Shown: in pieces, positions 32,761-48,311 of the stretch
How the letters are laid out: every line of letters starts with the position of its first letter
Position numbering within the stretch: position 1 is the stretch's first letter
Origin: Chlorokybus atmophyticus
Taxonomy: Eukaryota; Streptophyta; Chlorokybophyceae; Chlorokybales; Chlorokybaceae
Length of the DNA stretch: 64,000 nucleotides
NCBI GenBank assembly: GCA_009103225.1
Contig: RHPI01001116.1
Coordinates: 561,729 to 625,728, forward strand
Reading direction: 5' to 3'
Program-made: the position numbers and the translations under genes
The notes under the pieces: model-generated
Seen by the model: only the letters and a program-made list of their open reading frames with translations
What the model was told of the DNA's origin: nothing
Database searches by the model: none

Positions 32761-33967
32761 AGGTGTATAAAGATCTAAGACACTAGTGTGTGCTACAGCC
32801 CGGTGGTTGTGTATGTAGAGTTAAGATGACTTGCATGCACCGTTGGTGCAAAGATGGTTGCATAACCTAAGCATTAGTCTTGCATATGCATGCGCAGTTG
32901 CAGTTTGCATTGTATGTACTAGCGTTGTGGCCTACTTAGCTCGCTACAATAACCATTAGCGCTACACACCAATGTGCATATGTATGTTTGTTGCATAATA
33001 AGCACTGCCGCACCCACACCCCGTTAATTATGCAAGCGCGTCGGTACAAGTCTAACTACCTGTGCAATAGTGCTCGGTGTCCACACTGGCACAACAGCAG
33101 TGTGCGCATATGAAGCAGTGTATGCATGAGCACGCATGTGTACAGGCATGCCAACAAGCAACGCAAGCGACCTGAACTGGGAGATGAGGCAGCGACGCTG
33201 CACAGCTGAGACAAGAGGCAGCAGCTCAATCCCAGTCTGAGCGCATCCCAGCACTGCTAATTCATCACGACTTGCAATAGTACACACACATTGACACCGA
33301 CAACGCCCCTTGCAATAGCAAGCGAAGCATGGCACCCATGCTGCAAACCCAAACAACTGCTTGTCGCTAGGTAACGCTGTTTGACAACACGCAGTCACCT
33401 GACCGCTGTACACTGCTGGTTCTCACTATGTTCTTGACTAACATAAAGGAATAATAACTTTCACACTCAACTGCTGCACAAGCGGCTTGAAGTCATGTCT
33501 TCAACCGCGCATTCCTTGCATCATCTTTCATGTCTGCTGTCTCGGACGTCTTCTTCTTACCTGCAGTGAAGCAGCTTCAGTGATGACAAATCACACACCA
33601 CAGGTGACTGAACATTTCCCTGGAATAGCATGAGTTGCACACGCAATCCAACGTCTTTGCGTATGCAACTGGCATCACAGACCTGATGAGAACAACAGCG
33701 GTACTGCAGCGAGAGCGCAGAACCCAATGGTGCCCAACAAGACGTGCCGCTTGTTCCCGCTCCACGCGAAGCGCTGGAAAGCGGTCGGCTGCTGAACAGC
33801 CATCTGCGCACACTTGCACAGAGGCAGGCAAATTTGAGGTCACACATCACATGGACATGCCAGCACAACTGTAACTTACGTTGAGAATCCATTGCTGTTG
33901 AACCATCAGCCACTAGCCAACCGAGGCAACTCCACATACATACAACTAAGCACACCTTGAGGAGTAA
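32761..33967. other. mostly non-coding; possible small membrane-protein exon
   Basis: Contains a GCCCGGTGGT motif at 32798-32807. On the minus strand, from ATG at 33801-33803 to about 33681, a frame of about 41 codons (MAVQQPTAFQRFAW...) has a basic start followed by one hydrophobic helix. It could be the first exon of a small organelle membrane protein, but the donor (GTCTGT) is weak and no second exon was found. Confidence 0.3.
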
Positions 33968-34464
33968 TTATGACCGGTTGGACTGGGCGTAGTGCAGTAT
34001 GTAAGGGGCGATGCGTACGCAGAGCAGGAAGCCTCCCAGCACCGCCAGATGGCCGCCAAGCTGCTTCAGCGCCTCCTTCTGAGGCGGCAAACCGCAGAAC
34101 GTTAGTACATACATGCAGCCGTAAGTGAGAACCAAACCAACAACACACAACTCGACATGCAACAGCCTGCACACTGGAAACAAGTACATGCACGCAATGG
34201 AATGAACAGGTCGAGAGGCAAAGTACAGCACGGCGTCCTTGTTTGCTAAAACAGCCACGATGTAGGAAGATTATGGTGATATTAGAACAGTCAACAATGT
34301 GCTCTTGCAAACTATGCGCGGCCATGCAAGCAGCAGGGATACCAAGCCAAAACCCTACAGCGGCGGAGGGAGGGTTCATACCTCCGACTGTTGCAACAGC
34401 GCATGCAACTGCATTTGAGAGCCCTGACCTGGTCCGGACGCTTCGCTTTGCTCAGTTGAAACAT
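33968..34464 (-). CDS. TOM6: TOM6, small subunit of the mitochondrial outer membrane translocase
   Basis: Two exons (34429-34464 and 33968-34078) encode 48 residues: a short basic start (MFQLSKAKRPDQ) and then KEALKQLGGHLAVLGGF, with one transmembrane helix ending VRIAPYILHY. The sequence follows the plant TOM6 pattern (a KP-rich start, ALKQL..H...FG, then R..PY.LHY) and has the usual family length. TOM6 stabilises the TOM pore complex that imports preproteins into mitochondria. The gene is divergent from RBM48, with 250 bp between the start codons. Splice phase is 0 and sites are canonical (CAG|GTCAGG, CCTCAG|AAG). Confidence 0.85.
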
Positions 34465-34714
34465 GTCCGCCGACGAGTTATCACCAACGCACGAGAGCCC
34501 GCCACGTCGTCGCCGCCGCCGCCTGCGTGTGGTCAAGGTACTTACACCTGTTCACTGATCCAAGTTGACGGCTCAGCATGTTGTTTGATCAGCGTCATCA
34601 CGCAGACCGGTGTTCACTGATCCATGTTGCTCACAACAGATCACTGATTGCACTTGGCTGAACCAGCTTGGCCAGACGTAGAGTGGGTTCAGTGAACCAC
34701 TTGTGGGCGTGTGC
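34465..34714. promoter_or_regulatory. bidirectional promoter region between TOM6 and RBM48
   Basis: The 250 bp between two divergent start codons must contain both 5'UTRs and both promoters, unless leaders are spliced from further away. It contains a GCCGCCGCC run (34509-34523) on the TOM6 side, a short duplicated phrase (GTTCACTGATCCA at about 34550 and 34612), and AACCAC repeats. No TATA box is obvious. Confidence 0.5.
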
Positions 34715-36435
34715 ATGGCGGAAAGGCGGAGGGGCGGAGAAGGAGGAAGCGGAGGAGGAGGGAGAGCAGGCAAGGGAGTGGAGCGAGCTGTGAGAGTCTA
34801 CACCGTAGCTGACGAGTCCAGGTGAGCGGCAGCAGGGCTGGATGCTGCTTCAACGCCTCAGTACTCGACAAGTTGCTTGCTGTCTGACTCCTTTGTTGCA
34901 TTGTGGTATAAGCTGCTCAAGTCAGTTGTTTTGAGACAGCAATGCACGCATGTCTGAGTTAGTACTACACGTACTTCTTATGTCCGTGCGTAACAACTTC
35001 AGCTTGAGCCCAACTCACCTTTTTTGAAAAGCATATGCTTAGCAGAAGTACCCCTCACCCAGACGTTGCAAGTTCGGTGACTGGTCACTGAGTTGTAAAA
35101 AAAGGTCTTTCTCGCTCTGTCTCCCTCCCCCCCTTGCGGCGACACTTGTTTGAGCAGGTACGTGATTGTGCGCAACGTGCCGGCGGTGCGGGTAATCGGC
35201 GAGCTGATAGCCGAGTTTGGAGCGTTTGGGGAAATACTCGAGTAAGGCGCCAGCCATGCGCAAGGAGTTTGCATGCTGGCTTTGTTCTTCGCAATGAGGC
35301 ATAACTATTCCATATTGAGGTGGTGAACTGTCAGAACGTGTAGTCCTGTGCTCCTTTGCAGGTACAAGGAACTCACTGATGAGGCTCGTGAAGAGTTCAC
35401 GCAAGTTGTGTGGATCAAGTATGCCAACATACAGAGCGCGCGGTGCGTTCTGTAAAGCGGCGGGTAGTCACTGCATGCATACAGACCTACACACCAACAC
35501 ACTCGTGTGTTATTATCACACTTGACTTGACTTTCTCATCAGCTTTGCGAAGCGCAAGATGGACGAGTATTCGTTCTTCGGCGCGCATTTGGCCGTGTTG
35601 TACGCACCGCAATACGAGACCGTCGCAGAGACCGTTGACAAGCTCGAGGAGCGGCGGCGCAAAGTCGGGGTGAAGTTGAGAGGTGAGGCGCGCGCACGGG
35701 GACAAATGTGGACTCGTGTGAACTCTTGTCTGTGTGCTGATTGCATAACTTGTCACAACAATAGAGCATGCGAGGGAGCTGAAGGGGCAGCGTATGAATG
35801 AAGGCGGTTCTGGTCGGGAGACGTCAATAGGGTGAGTGTTGGTAGTGGTGTGTGGTGAGCACGAGTCCAACGCGTGACCTGAAATAGCTGACAATGTGTT
35901 ACGCAAGTGTAGGGGCAGTTCGCATGCAAGCGCTTCTTCCCATCGCGTACCCCCCGATACAACAAGCGGTCGCCCTCCCAATCATGAACTTCCACCCATT
36001 GAGGTGTGCATTGGTTGATACTTGCTTGCCCTGCATTCTTACACATTGTTTACATCAATTGACTGGACTTGCGCTTGATGCAGACCTTTCCCGCAACTGC
36101 AGCTTTGTCAATAAGAGACAAGCTCAGAAAGGTATGCGTGCTTAATCAATATACTTTTGAACGCTGTTGCCGCATGCATTGCATCTGCGCATCAACACAA
36201 GAGGCATTTGCATTGAGTGTGGGATGACACGCTGATGGCGTCTGGCAATCCTGTGCAGGGCTCGCACACAGCTGGCGTGCCTCCCGCAGGTGTTGTCCCC
36301 GAGTCAAAGCGGCATAAGCCTCGATGAGCCGCTGCTCACAAGCACAGTATGCCTGCTGCTTATCTGCAGGCACTTCCGGCTTCTGCGATGCCTTCCTACC
36401 AGTCGGGTGCGGATGACATGGTACGCGTGGCGTGA
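34715..36435 (+). CDS. RBM48: RBM48-like RNA-binding protein of the minor spliceosome
   Basis: Eight exons (34715-34821, 35158-35241, 35362-35442, 35543-35682, 35765-35831, 35913-36003, 36084-36131, 36370-36435) total 684 nt, 227 residues. After a Gly/Arg-rich start come RAVRVYTVADES and a degenerate RRM: YVIVRNVPAVRVIGEL, FGAFGEI, then ARFAKRKMDEYSFFGAHLAV and YAPQYETVAETVDKL. This order and wording match RBM48, which with ARMC7 acts in U12-type intron splicing in plants and animals. A short helix near the C-terminus (ALSIRDKLRK) also fits. The final exon is the least certain. All its own introns are GT-AG. Confidence 0.85.
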
Positions 36436-37564
36436 AAGCACTCAAGTCGCAAGCAGCGTTTGCTGCAACTGGTGAGTCAAGGCACATCCTCATCCTGTCC
36501 GAACTGCGCGCCGAGAGTTATGTGAAGGTGCTGGGAGCTTATGTGAGATTCGTGAGTGTGAGAGTATGCCAGAGTGCGGCATCAGTGGAGCTCTGCGAGC
36601 GAACAAGCTTTACTTCGAGCACGTCAACCTTGTCACTTGTACGCCTTGAGCGAATATTGAGTCGGGGGACAGGTACATTTGCCACTTCGGGTTCAGCCTG
36701 CACGCCGAGACTGGTGCTATGGCTATGGCCATTGTGCACCGTCGAATTCATATAACCTGCAAGGTGACTCCCGGTAGGTATTGTCTCAAGGGGCGCTGCC
36801 AGCAATGTCAAGCTATCACCTGTGACTGGTGACTGAGGCCAATGCAGGGTTGCACTGATTGTGCGGTGATGTGCATGTGTGGTAGCTAATACCTATGCAC
36901 TGGCACTGGACCCGCACACATTTGTACATGTGTAGTAAGGTTGGCTGCAAGTGGTGTGTAACATATATGCAATGTTATGCATGTGACCCCATTGCATTGT
37001 AAACATGACATGCACACACACACGCACACTTGCACACGCCAGCAAACAACTTCTTACACCACCGGGCTACCTATACAAACTAGGTAGCTACTTTCGCTAA
37101 GCCCTTGCCCCGTTAGTCAACATGCATGCGTAGTTACCTGTACACAAGTAGAGTCCCCACAGTTAGGCACCGGTGTGGCTGTAGTTGTGGCAGCAGCACA
37201 AAGCAGACGGACTCCCCCTCCCTCTGCTCTCTCGCTCTCTCTCCACCCGCCGCCCTGCTTCTCTCTTGGCAGTCTGCGCCCCTGCTGCTGTTGACGCTGC
37301 CAGGGTTGCAGTGTCAACGTCAGCAGTACGCAACTGCGTGCAAGGCTGTCGCGACTTGCCCGCATGGTCGTCAGTGGCTGAATGTCGCATGCTGTGCCAG
37401 TGCAGTCGGTTGTGGTTTGGGGCTGGCAGTTAGGTGCTGCGGTGGGGTTGGGTGGTGGGGTTGGAGCGACATTTGCTTCGCACGGGCAGGCTGCTTTACC
37501 ACGCAGCTTGCTCCCCGCGCATGATGCCTGTTGGGCAGTGTGTCATTGCCGGTGCTGCACGTCT
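36436..37564. other. no supported gene; one inverted copy of the dispersed motif
   Basis: No exon chain could be built. ACCACCGGGC at 37057-37066 is the reverse complement of the GCCCGGTGGT motif. A pyrimidine-rich TCTC stretch lies at about 37225-37265. The 3'UTR of the RBM48-like gene is expected at the start. Confidence 0.4.
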
Positions 37565-37903
37565 TCAGCGCTGCGGGTGTTGCTTCACCTTCACCTTCTT
37601 GACGACCATCATGTACAACAGCATTGGTGGTGTGCAATAGACGTACTCCTTGCTGCGCAGCAGCGTTTGCCTGAGGGTAGTGAGCAGCTTGTTCAAGGGA
37701 TGTCCATCACGCTGCATGGCGTGAATCAAATTTGTCATGTCTGTCAGGAAGTGTGTTCTGTAGGTACACACGCGGGTGAAGCGCGCATACTGCGAGCTGA
37801 TGACACCCAGCTGCACTGTGCGCGGGGTGTTTACGGTTGGCAACGGGGCTCGGTGGTGCGGTAGCGTGCTGTAGGCTGGCAGTGGTGTGTAATGATCATA
37901 CAC
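37565..37903 (-). pseudogene. Penelope-like reverse transcriptase thumb fragment
   Basis: A 112-residue frame. The core QLGVISSQYARFTRVCTY, followed by HFLTDMTNLIHAMQRDGHP, parallels the segment NIAVSQAHRFMRITTYKAHFVHVLVMLID of the element at 31509-32760. Further upstream (37.9-38.3 kb) traces such as LPLKWLMIYDIAG remain in broken frames. This is a second, older copy of the same retroelement family. Confidence 0.5.
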
Positions 37904-38414
37904 TCTGTGTAGCAGCCTATCAGCTTTACTACAATTTCTGCTCCTGCAATATCATATATCATTAGCCACTTCAAGGGCAAGCCACCGCCGGGCTCAAGAT
38001 TTTCGTTATTGTCTGTGCATGTGGTGGTAATAGCATTGCACTGGAATCCTAAGTGATGGATCGTCAACAAACATGGCAATGACGGGCAAAAGAATACCCG
38101 AGGATATCTCTGGTATTCTTGACAATACCAGCGTAACGCAGTTACAGATACTCGGATACAGACTCGGATACAGATCAACGCCAATGACAATAACAATGCG
38201 ACACATGAGTTGCACTGCAGCAGCCACAATGACTACTGCGACATTCAACAACCGTGTGTCAATCAACACGCAACTGTTGCCGCTCTGCAACATGACAACC
38301 CTGCCAGCGTCCCAACTTTTCCCTCCCCTTCACATACACAACTGAATCAACTAGGTGTGCATGATGCAACGTAGTGTACAAGTAGCGAGGTACAGCAATA
38401 ACCATGCAGTCACT

Positions 38415-40706
<2,292 letters not shown>

Positions 40707-41614
40707 GGCTCCCAAAACAATCCAAAGTCACCGCAGGTATTTTCAGCCAACTCCAAGCTCCAACACAGGCGCACGCTCAAACAAGCAACAACAATCTCAC
40801 TACGCCGCCGCTGCCGCCAAACAACTGTTATACGCACCTCAGCCTGGCTCTAGGGCTGACCTCACGCAAAACGTTTCCGTGTGCCAAAAGTTTCAGCCTG
40901 AGTGCACTACCACATGTGAGCTACTTTAGTTCACCACCCAACAAGTACTGAATCACTTTGACGCATTGCCGTGAGTGATTCAAGATGTCATTTCAGTTCA
41001 TGACGAGGACGGTACCTGTCACGCATCAACCGGCAGTGAGATGAGATCATCACGACGACAGCCGATGCTGACGTGAGCACACACACACGCGTGTTTGGGA
41101 CGACACGTCAGCGCCTGCCTGCCCGGCCTGCGTCGGATATGCACGACATCTGACCTGACCGGCAAGCGACCGAAAGCTTGAAGCCAGGTGCACCTTTGAA
41201 TGGCCGAGCATATCTGTTGAAAGGGCGGTGTATTGTTGGTGGCCGGCGTGCAGCGGTTGTTGGTGGTGTGCAGCGTCGGCGTTGTGACTGCCACGTTGGC
41301 CAGTACCGACACTTTAGCCATATGCGGCCTGTCGACTGTCGGCGCTTGAAGGTCTCAAGAGCCTCTATCACGTGACTTGTAAGCTGTGTGATGGCATGCG
41401 AGTTTGACGCCGCTGCCCACGTGTGTATTGTGCCCGTCAAATGCAGTGCGCGACGCTGGTTGAATTTTCCCGCCGAAAATAGAGCGGACATCAAAGGGCA
41501 CACACAGACTTGGCGGCGGCGGCGGCGGTGACAGTGGCGGCGTGGGTGCTTGCATGTGACAGGAGTTTGAAAGGGACAGGTGGTTTGAGTCTGCGTGGGA
41601 GAAGAGGTGCAAAC
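40707..41614. other. divergent upstream region of GAPDH and the CIMIP2-like gene
   Basis: About 900 bp between two divergent start codons. It holds a short GGC run (41513-41530) near the plus-strand gene. No additional exon is supported. Confidence 0.5.
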
Positions 41615-44374
<2,760 letters not shown>

Positions 44375-44415
44375 TGCGTGCAACGGTGGTGCTGGCGTAC
44401 AGGTGGCGTTGGGGA

Positions 44416-44932
44416 NNNNNNNNNNNNNNNNNNNNNNNNNNNNNNNNNNNNNNNNNNNNNNNNNNNNNNNNNNNNNNNNNNNNNNNNNNNNNNNNNNNNN
44501 NNNNNNNNNNNNNNNNNNNNNNNNNNNNNNNNNNNNNNNNNNNNNNNNNNNNNNNNNNNNNNNNNNNNNNNNNNNNNNNNNNNNNNNNNNNNNNNNNNNN
44601 NNNNNNNNNNNNNNNNNNNNNNNNNNNNNNNNNNNNNNNNNNNNNNNNNNNNNNNNNNNNNNNNNNNNNNNNNNNNNNNNNNNNNNNNNNNNNNNNNNNN
44701 NNNNNNNNNNNNNNNNNNNNNNNNNNNNNNNNNNNNNNNNNNNNNNNNNNNNNNNNNNNNNNNNNNNNNNNNNNNNNNNNNNNNNNNNNNNNNNNNNNNN
44801 NNNNNNNNNNNNNNNNNNNNNNNNNNNNNNNNNNNNNNNNNNNNNNNNNNNNNNNNNNNNNNNNNNNNNNNNNNNNNNNNNNNNNNNNNNNNNNNNNNNN
44901 NNNNNNNNNNNNNNNNNNNNNNNNNNNNNNNN
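44416..44932. other. assembly gap (N)
   Basis: 517 consecutive N. It starts 42 bp after the stop codon of the CIMIP2-like gene, so its 3'UTR is not available. The following ~430 bp (44933-45359) show no recognisable gene. Confidence 1.
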
Positions 44933-45359
44933 CCACACAATCCGCACGCATGTGAGGCTCACATGCGCCGGTCGTTGTGCGGGAACGTGGCTCTGTGCGG
45001 ACTGTGAAGAAACGGACAAACACAGCCTAGTGTCCATACATACGTCATTAGCAACCACCGCCGCCACACCACGTACTGTGTTGACTGCATAACAACCAGC
45101 ACGCCCTCTTAGGCATGCACGCATACGCATACACAGCAGCACATCAGGCCTGCTTTATGCGCATTGACAACAGTGGTGGGTGTGTCGGATGCTAGGGGCT
45201 GATGCTGTGTGAGTCAGGCACAGCAGGCTGCCCCACACTGCAAAAGAGCCAACCCCTGCACACGCTGTCGAGCATAAGCAATGTGCTGCGCACTTCTGCA
45301 GAGCGCAAGCAAACCACACAATGGGCGCACAGCTTGAACAACCTCTCTCTCTGTATATA

Positions 45360-45893
45360 TCATGCCAAACGGTCACAAGGTTCCAGTGTCAAAGCCATTA
45401 CACAACCATACGAATCCAAAACAATGACAACGCGAAGACACATGACAATACAATTATGAACGCTAGCGCGCATCAGCTGCGTAGGCCTCACGCCAAGAGA
45501 ACTGCCGTGTCGGACAGGGTTAGAGTTAGGGTCGTCATAGGAGCAGGTCGCAGTGGCGGCCAACCCGGAGCTGCACACGGCCGTCGGCGCTCTCTCTAAC
45601 CCAGCCATGCCTTGAGCTTGCAGTAGTGCACAAGTGATCCTCTGCATGTACATGTGCATGGACACGAACCCGGACATACATGCCGTATGCAACCCACGAT
45701 GCTGGACTACACGACGCGCGCAGTTAATTATCAGCTCGTGAACTGAAGCTCTCAGGGTGCCAGACGTCTCCACTGCCAAAGGAATAAACTTAGCTCCCGC
45801 TGCGTGGTCACCGTACTTCCAACACTTTGCCAACTCCGCTGCGCGCTCTCCTCCTCTCGGATGAGCGCTGCATGTGGCAATTCTTGAATGCAT
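45360..45893 (-). pseudogene. retroelement C-terminal domain fragment (copy 2)
   Basis: The frame contains KYGDHAAGAKFIPLAVETSG, HELIINCARRVVQHRGL, SGFVSMH and ALLQAQGMAGLERA. These parallel copy 1 (2772-3398): KYADHPPADEFVPLAAETLGG, IARCARQAVYTRGL, SGFVALY and ALQRAQGMGLLERG. The part with the DVTI signature is missing or frameshifted; remnants continue to about 46066 in another frame. This is a truncated, decayed copy. Confidence 0.5.
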
Positions 45894-46612
45894 GACTGAG
45901 TGTACTGTGCATGTATAAGGTCCATGGGTAATGGCCGCACCATTGCTACACTACCTCCAAGGTAGCGTTTAATGGCTGTGATCCATGTGTTACTGAGTAG
46001 CTGGGCCTTGGGATATAAACTTGTAGGAGGGGGAACATAGTATTGCGGGAATTGCGGCATTAGCATCTAAGGAGTGGTATTACAGAGCATTGTGCATTTG
46101 CCACCTACTATCTGCCAGTTCGCGGAAGCGGAGCATCCGCATTGCAATGTTGCCCCATAGCATCATGATGTAGGGCAAGAGCGTGTGAAGGTGTGATTCA
46201 CGCGCAGGATACAACATCCCTTACATTGCAGAAATTGACCACTATGTGGTGCTGACAGTCAGCATGGACCACTCAGTGAAGTGTTCAAGGCTAGCAGTCA
46301 TGCAAGCATGAATGTACCTGCAGCTGCATTAAGGCAGCGCTCAAACCGCATTCTGCACACCAATACTGCAAATTACATTACCCTTTTACCTACTGCACAC
46401 GCACCCTACAAGTCTCAATGGATCGCATGTATGGCGGATCCTAGGGCTGGGGGAAAGGGGACCACATCAGCAAGGGTACCATAATATAGTAGACTTGGTA
46501 TATCATCAAGCCACTAAAGCAATCGCGAACAATTGAGGTCTCAGCAACACGTAATCGTTGCCAGCAACAGGGGACGGAGTGAATGCACTCAACACATGAC
46601 CGCTTCATCGGT
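45894..46612. other. retroelement remnant and 3' flank of the AP2 gene
   Basis: The first ~170 bp continue the retroelement remnant in another frame. The rest is unrecognised and should include the 3'UTR of the AP2 gene. Confidence 0.4.
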
Positions 46613-48311
46613 TCAGTCTTCAACCACGGGGAGGTCCCATATCCAGTCTTCATCGAACGGGGACACGGCTCCGAGCACGGGCTTGACATCCACAGAATCA
46701 ATTATGGGAGAGTCTTTAGGTTGAAATGCATTGCCGAGGGCAGATTGCAGCAGCTCACATCCTGCCATCGTCTTGCCAAAGGATGTAGCTAGCAACGGGG
46801 ACGGCTCAGTCAATGACCCAACCTGCCAAATGGAGCACCATGTTAGCTTTCAAGATGAGATTGTCTGCAGCAAGGGAAAGTTTGCCGTATACACGCCAGC
46901 ATGCACACAGACAGCTGCACTCACCGTTTTGGACGACTCTTCCTCGGCCTTCCGCACAAGGATCTGCTGGATGACAGGGTTGGCCATGGCTTTGGTGGGC
47001 GTGTTGACGGAAGGAAAGTTGGTGAACGCACTGCCGCCGCGCAGAGCGCGAGCCGCTGCATCGTAAGCAAGGCCAGCATCCTCTGCACTGTCAAAGGTGC
47101 CCTGGACAAACAAGCTATGTAAGCACATCGCGCACACCATCAACTGCAACCCTTTCCTGATTGACCATTCCGTAATAGTTCTCAGCATGCGCTTACCAGC
47201 CACATCCTCACACCACGCACGGGGTCCCTGATCTCTGCTGCCCACTTTCCCCACGGCCGCTGCCGCACACCTCGAAGGCCACACACACCAGGCTTGCCGG
47301 GGCATCCTTTGCGTCTCGTTTTCAACTCTGCTGGCGGTCTCTCAGGTGCCTTTTCTGCTGCTGCTGTTGCTGTCGCTGCTGGCTTCTGGGACTGTACAGC
47401 CAACTTAGATGCGGAACGGGCAGATACGGGCGGGATGGGCGTCTTGGGCACGGACAGGATCAACGGGGTTGTTTTGGGTTGCTTGTGCTGCGGGGGTGTT
47501 GAGGACAGGCGAGTGCGTCTGCCTGTCAATGATGATGGCTGGGAAGGGGTCCATTGCTGCTGCTGCTGTGATGAGCACGAAGGTGATGAGGGTAAGGGTG
47601 ACTGAACAAGTGTTGGAAGCTGCTGAGCCGCTGGTATGTGCAGCTCATGCGGGCTGCTCAGCGACAGCTTCAATGTTGGCAACGCTGGCAGGGAATGCTG
47701 CAACGAGAGTGATGATTGCAGAGGAGAGAGCATATCACACCTCACAGTCTGCACACAGCACGCCTTTGAATCAATATGACACAGTGGTTGAGACAAGAAA
47801 AACATAACCCGTGTGCATCAAACAAGCCATTCACCTGTGAGTTGAGAGTGGTCCAATGCACCTGACCAGCATCTGCTATCACACCCAGAGGCACGGCATC
47901 CTCTACATCAGACTGAGTGCTCGGCGATTGAGGCGATTGAGGGGACTGAGGATAGTGTTTGGTCAAGTCGTTCAGCTGCACAAACAACCCCTCATCTTGA
48001 AACGCAGTTAAGGGCGAGTTTTGCCACTGGAAGAGCCGTTCAATTGACCCAATACTCAAGCGCTCGCCCTGGCTGAAGCCAGTAGCATGCAGCAAACTAT
48101 TGTGTTGCTCTGGTAAACACCACTTGGTTCCAACCCCGATGCTCCCCACGGACGACTTGAAGCGCTTTATGGGGTCTTCGAACTGCTCCCACAGCGGCCC
48201 ACTACCAAAGTCCTCTGCTGCTCGCTTGTAACCCTGGTGGTGTGCAGGAACTGGCACTGCAACCGGCGCTGATGGTGTCAACCAAGCTTCTCCGAGGGGC
48301 GCACCGGGCAT
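46613..48311 (-). CDS. AP2/ERF-domain transcription factor
   Basis: Four exons (47835-48311, 47197-47748, 46925-47101, 46613-46822) total 1416 nt, 471 residues. A single AP2 domain sits in the middle, split by intron 2: [19 protein letters not shown] and RMWL, then [20 protein letters not shown] and GGSAFTNFP. The DNA-contacting beta-sheet residues (R, R, W, E, R, W) and the WLGTF element are intact. Flanks are low in order: Ser/Pro/Gln-rich, with [10 protein letters not shown] and a Q5 run, and a basic [10 protein letters not shown] stretch just before the domain. The C-terminus is acidic and aromatic ([14 protein letters not shown]), typical of an activation segment. AP2/ERF factors bind GCC-box or DRE-like DNA in plants and algae. 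The target genes here are unknown. Confidence 0.9.
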
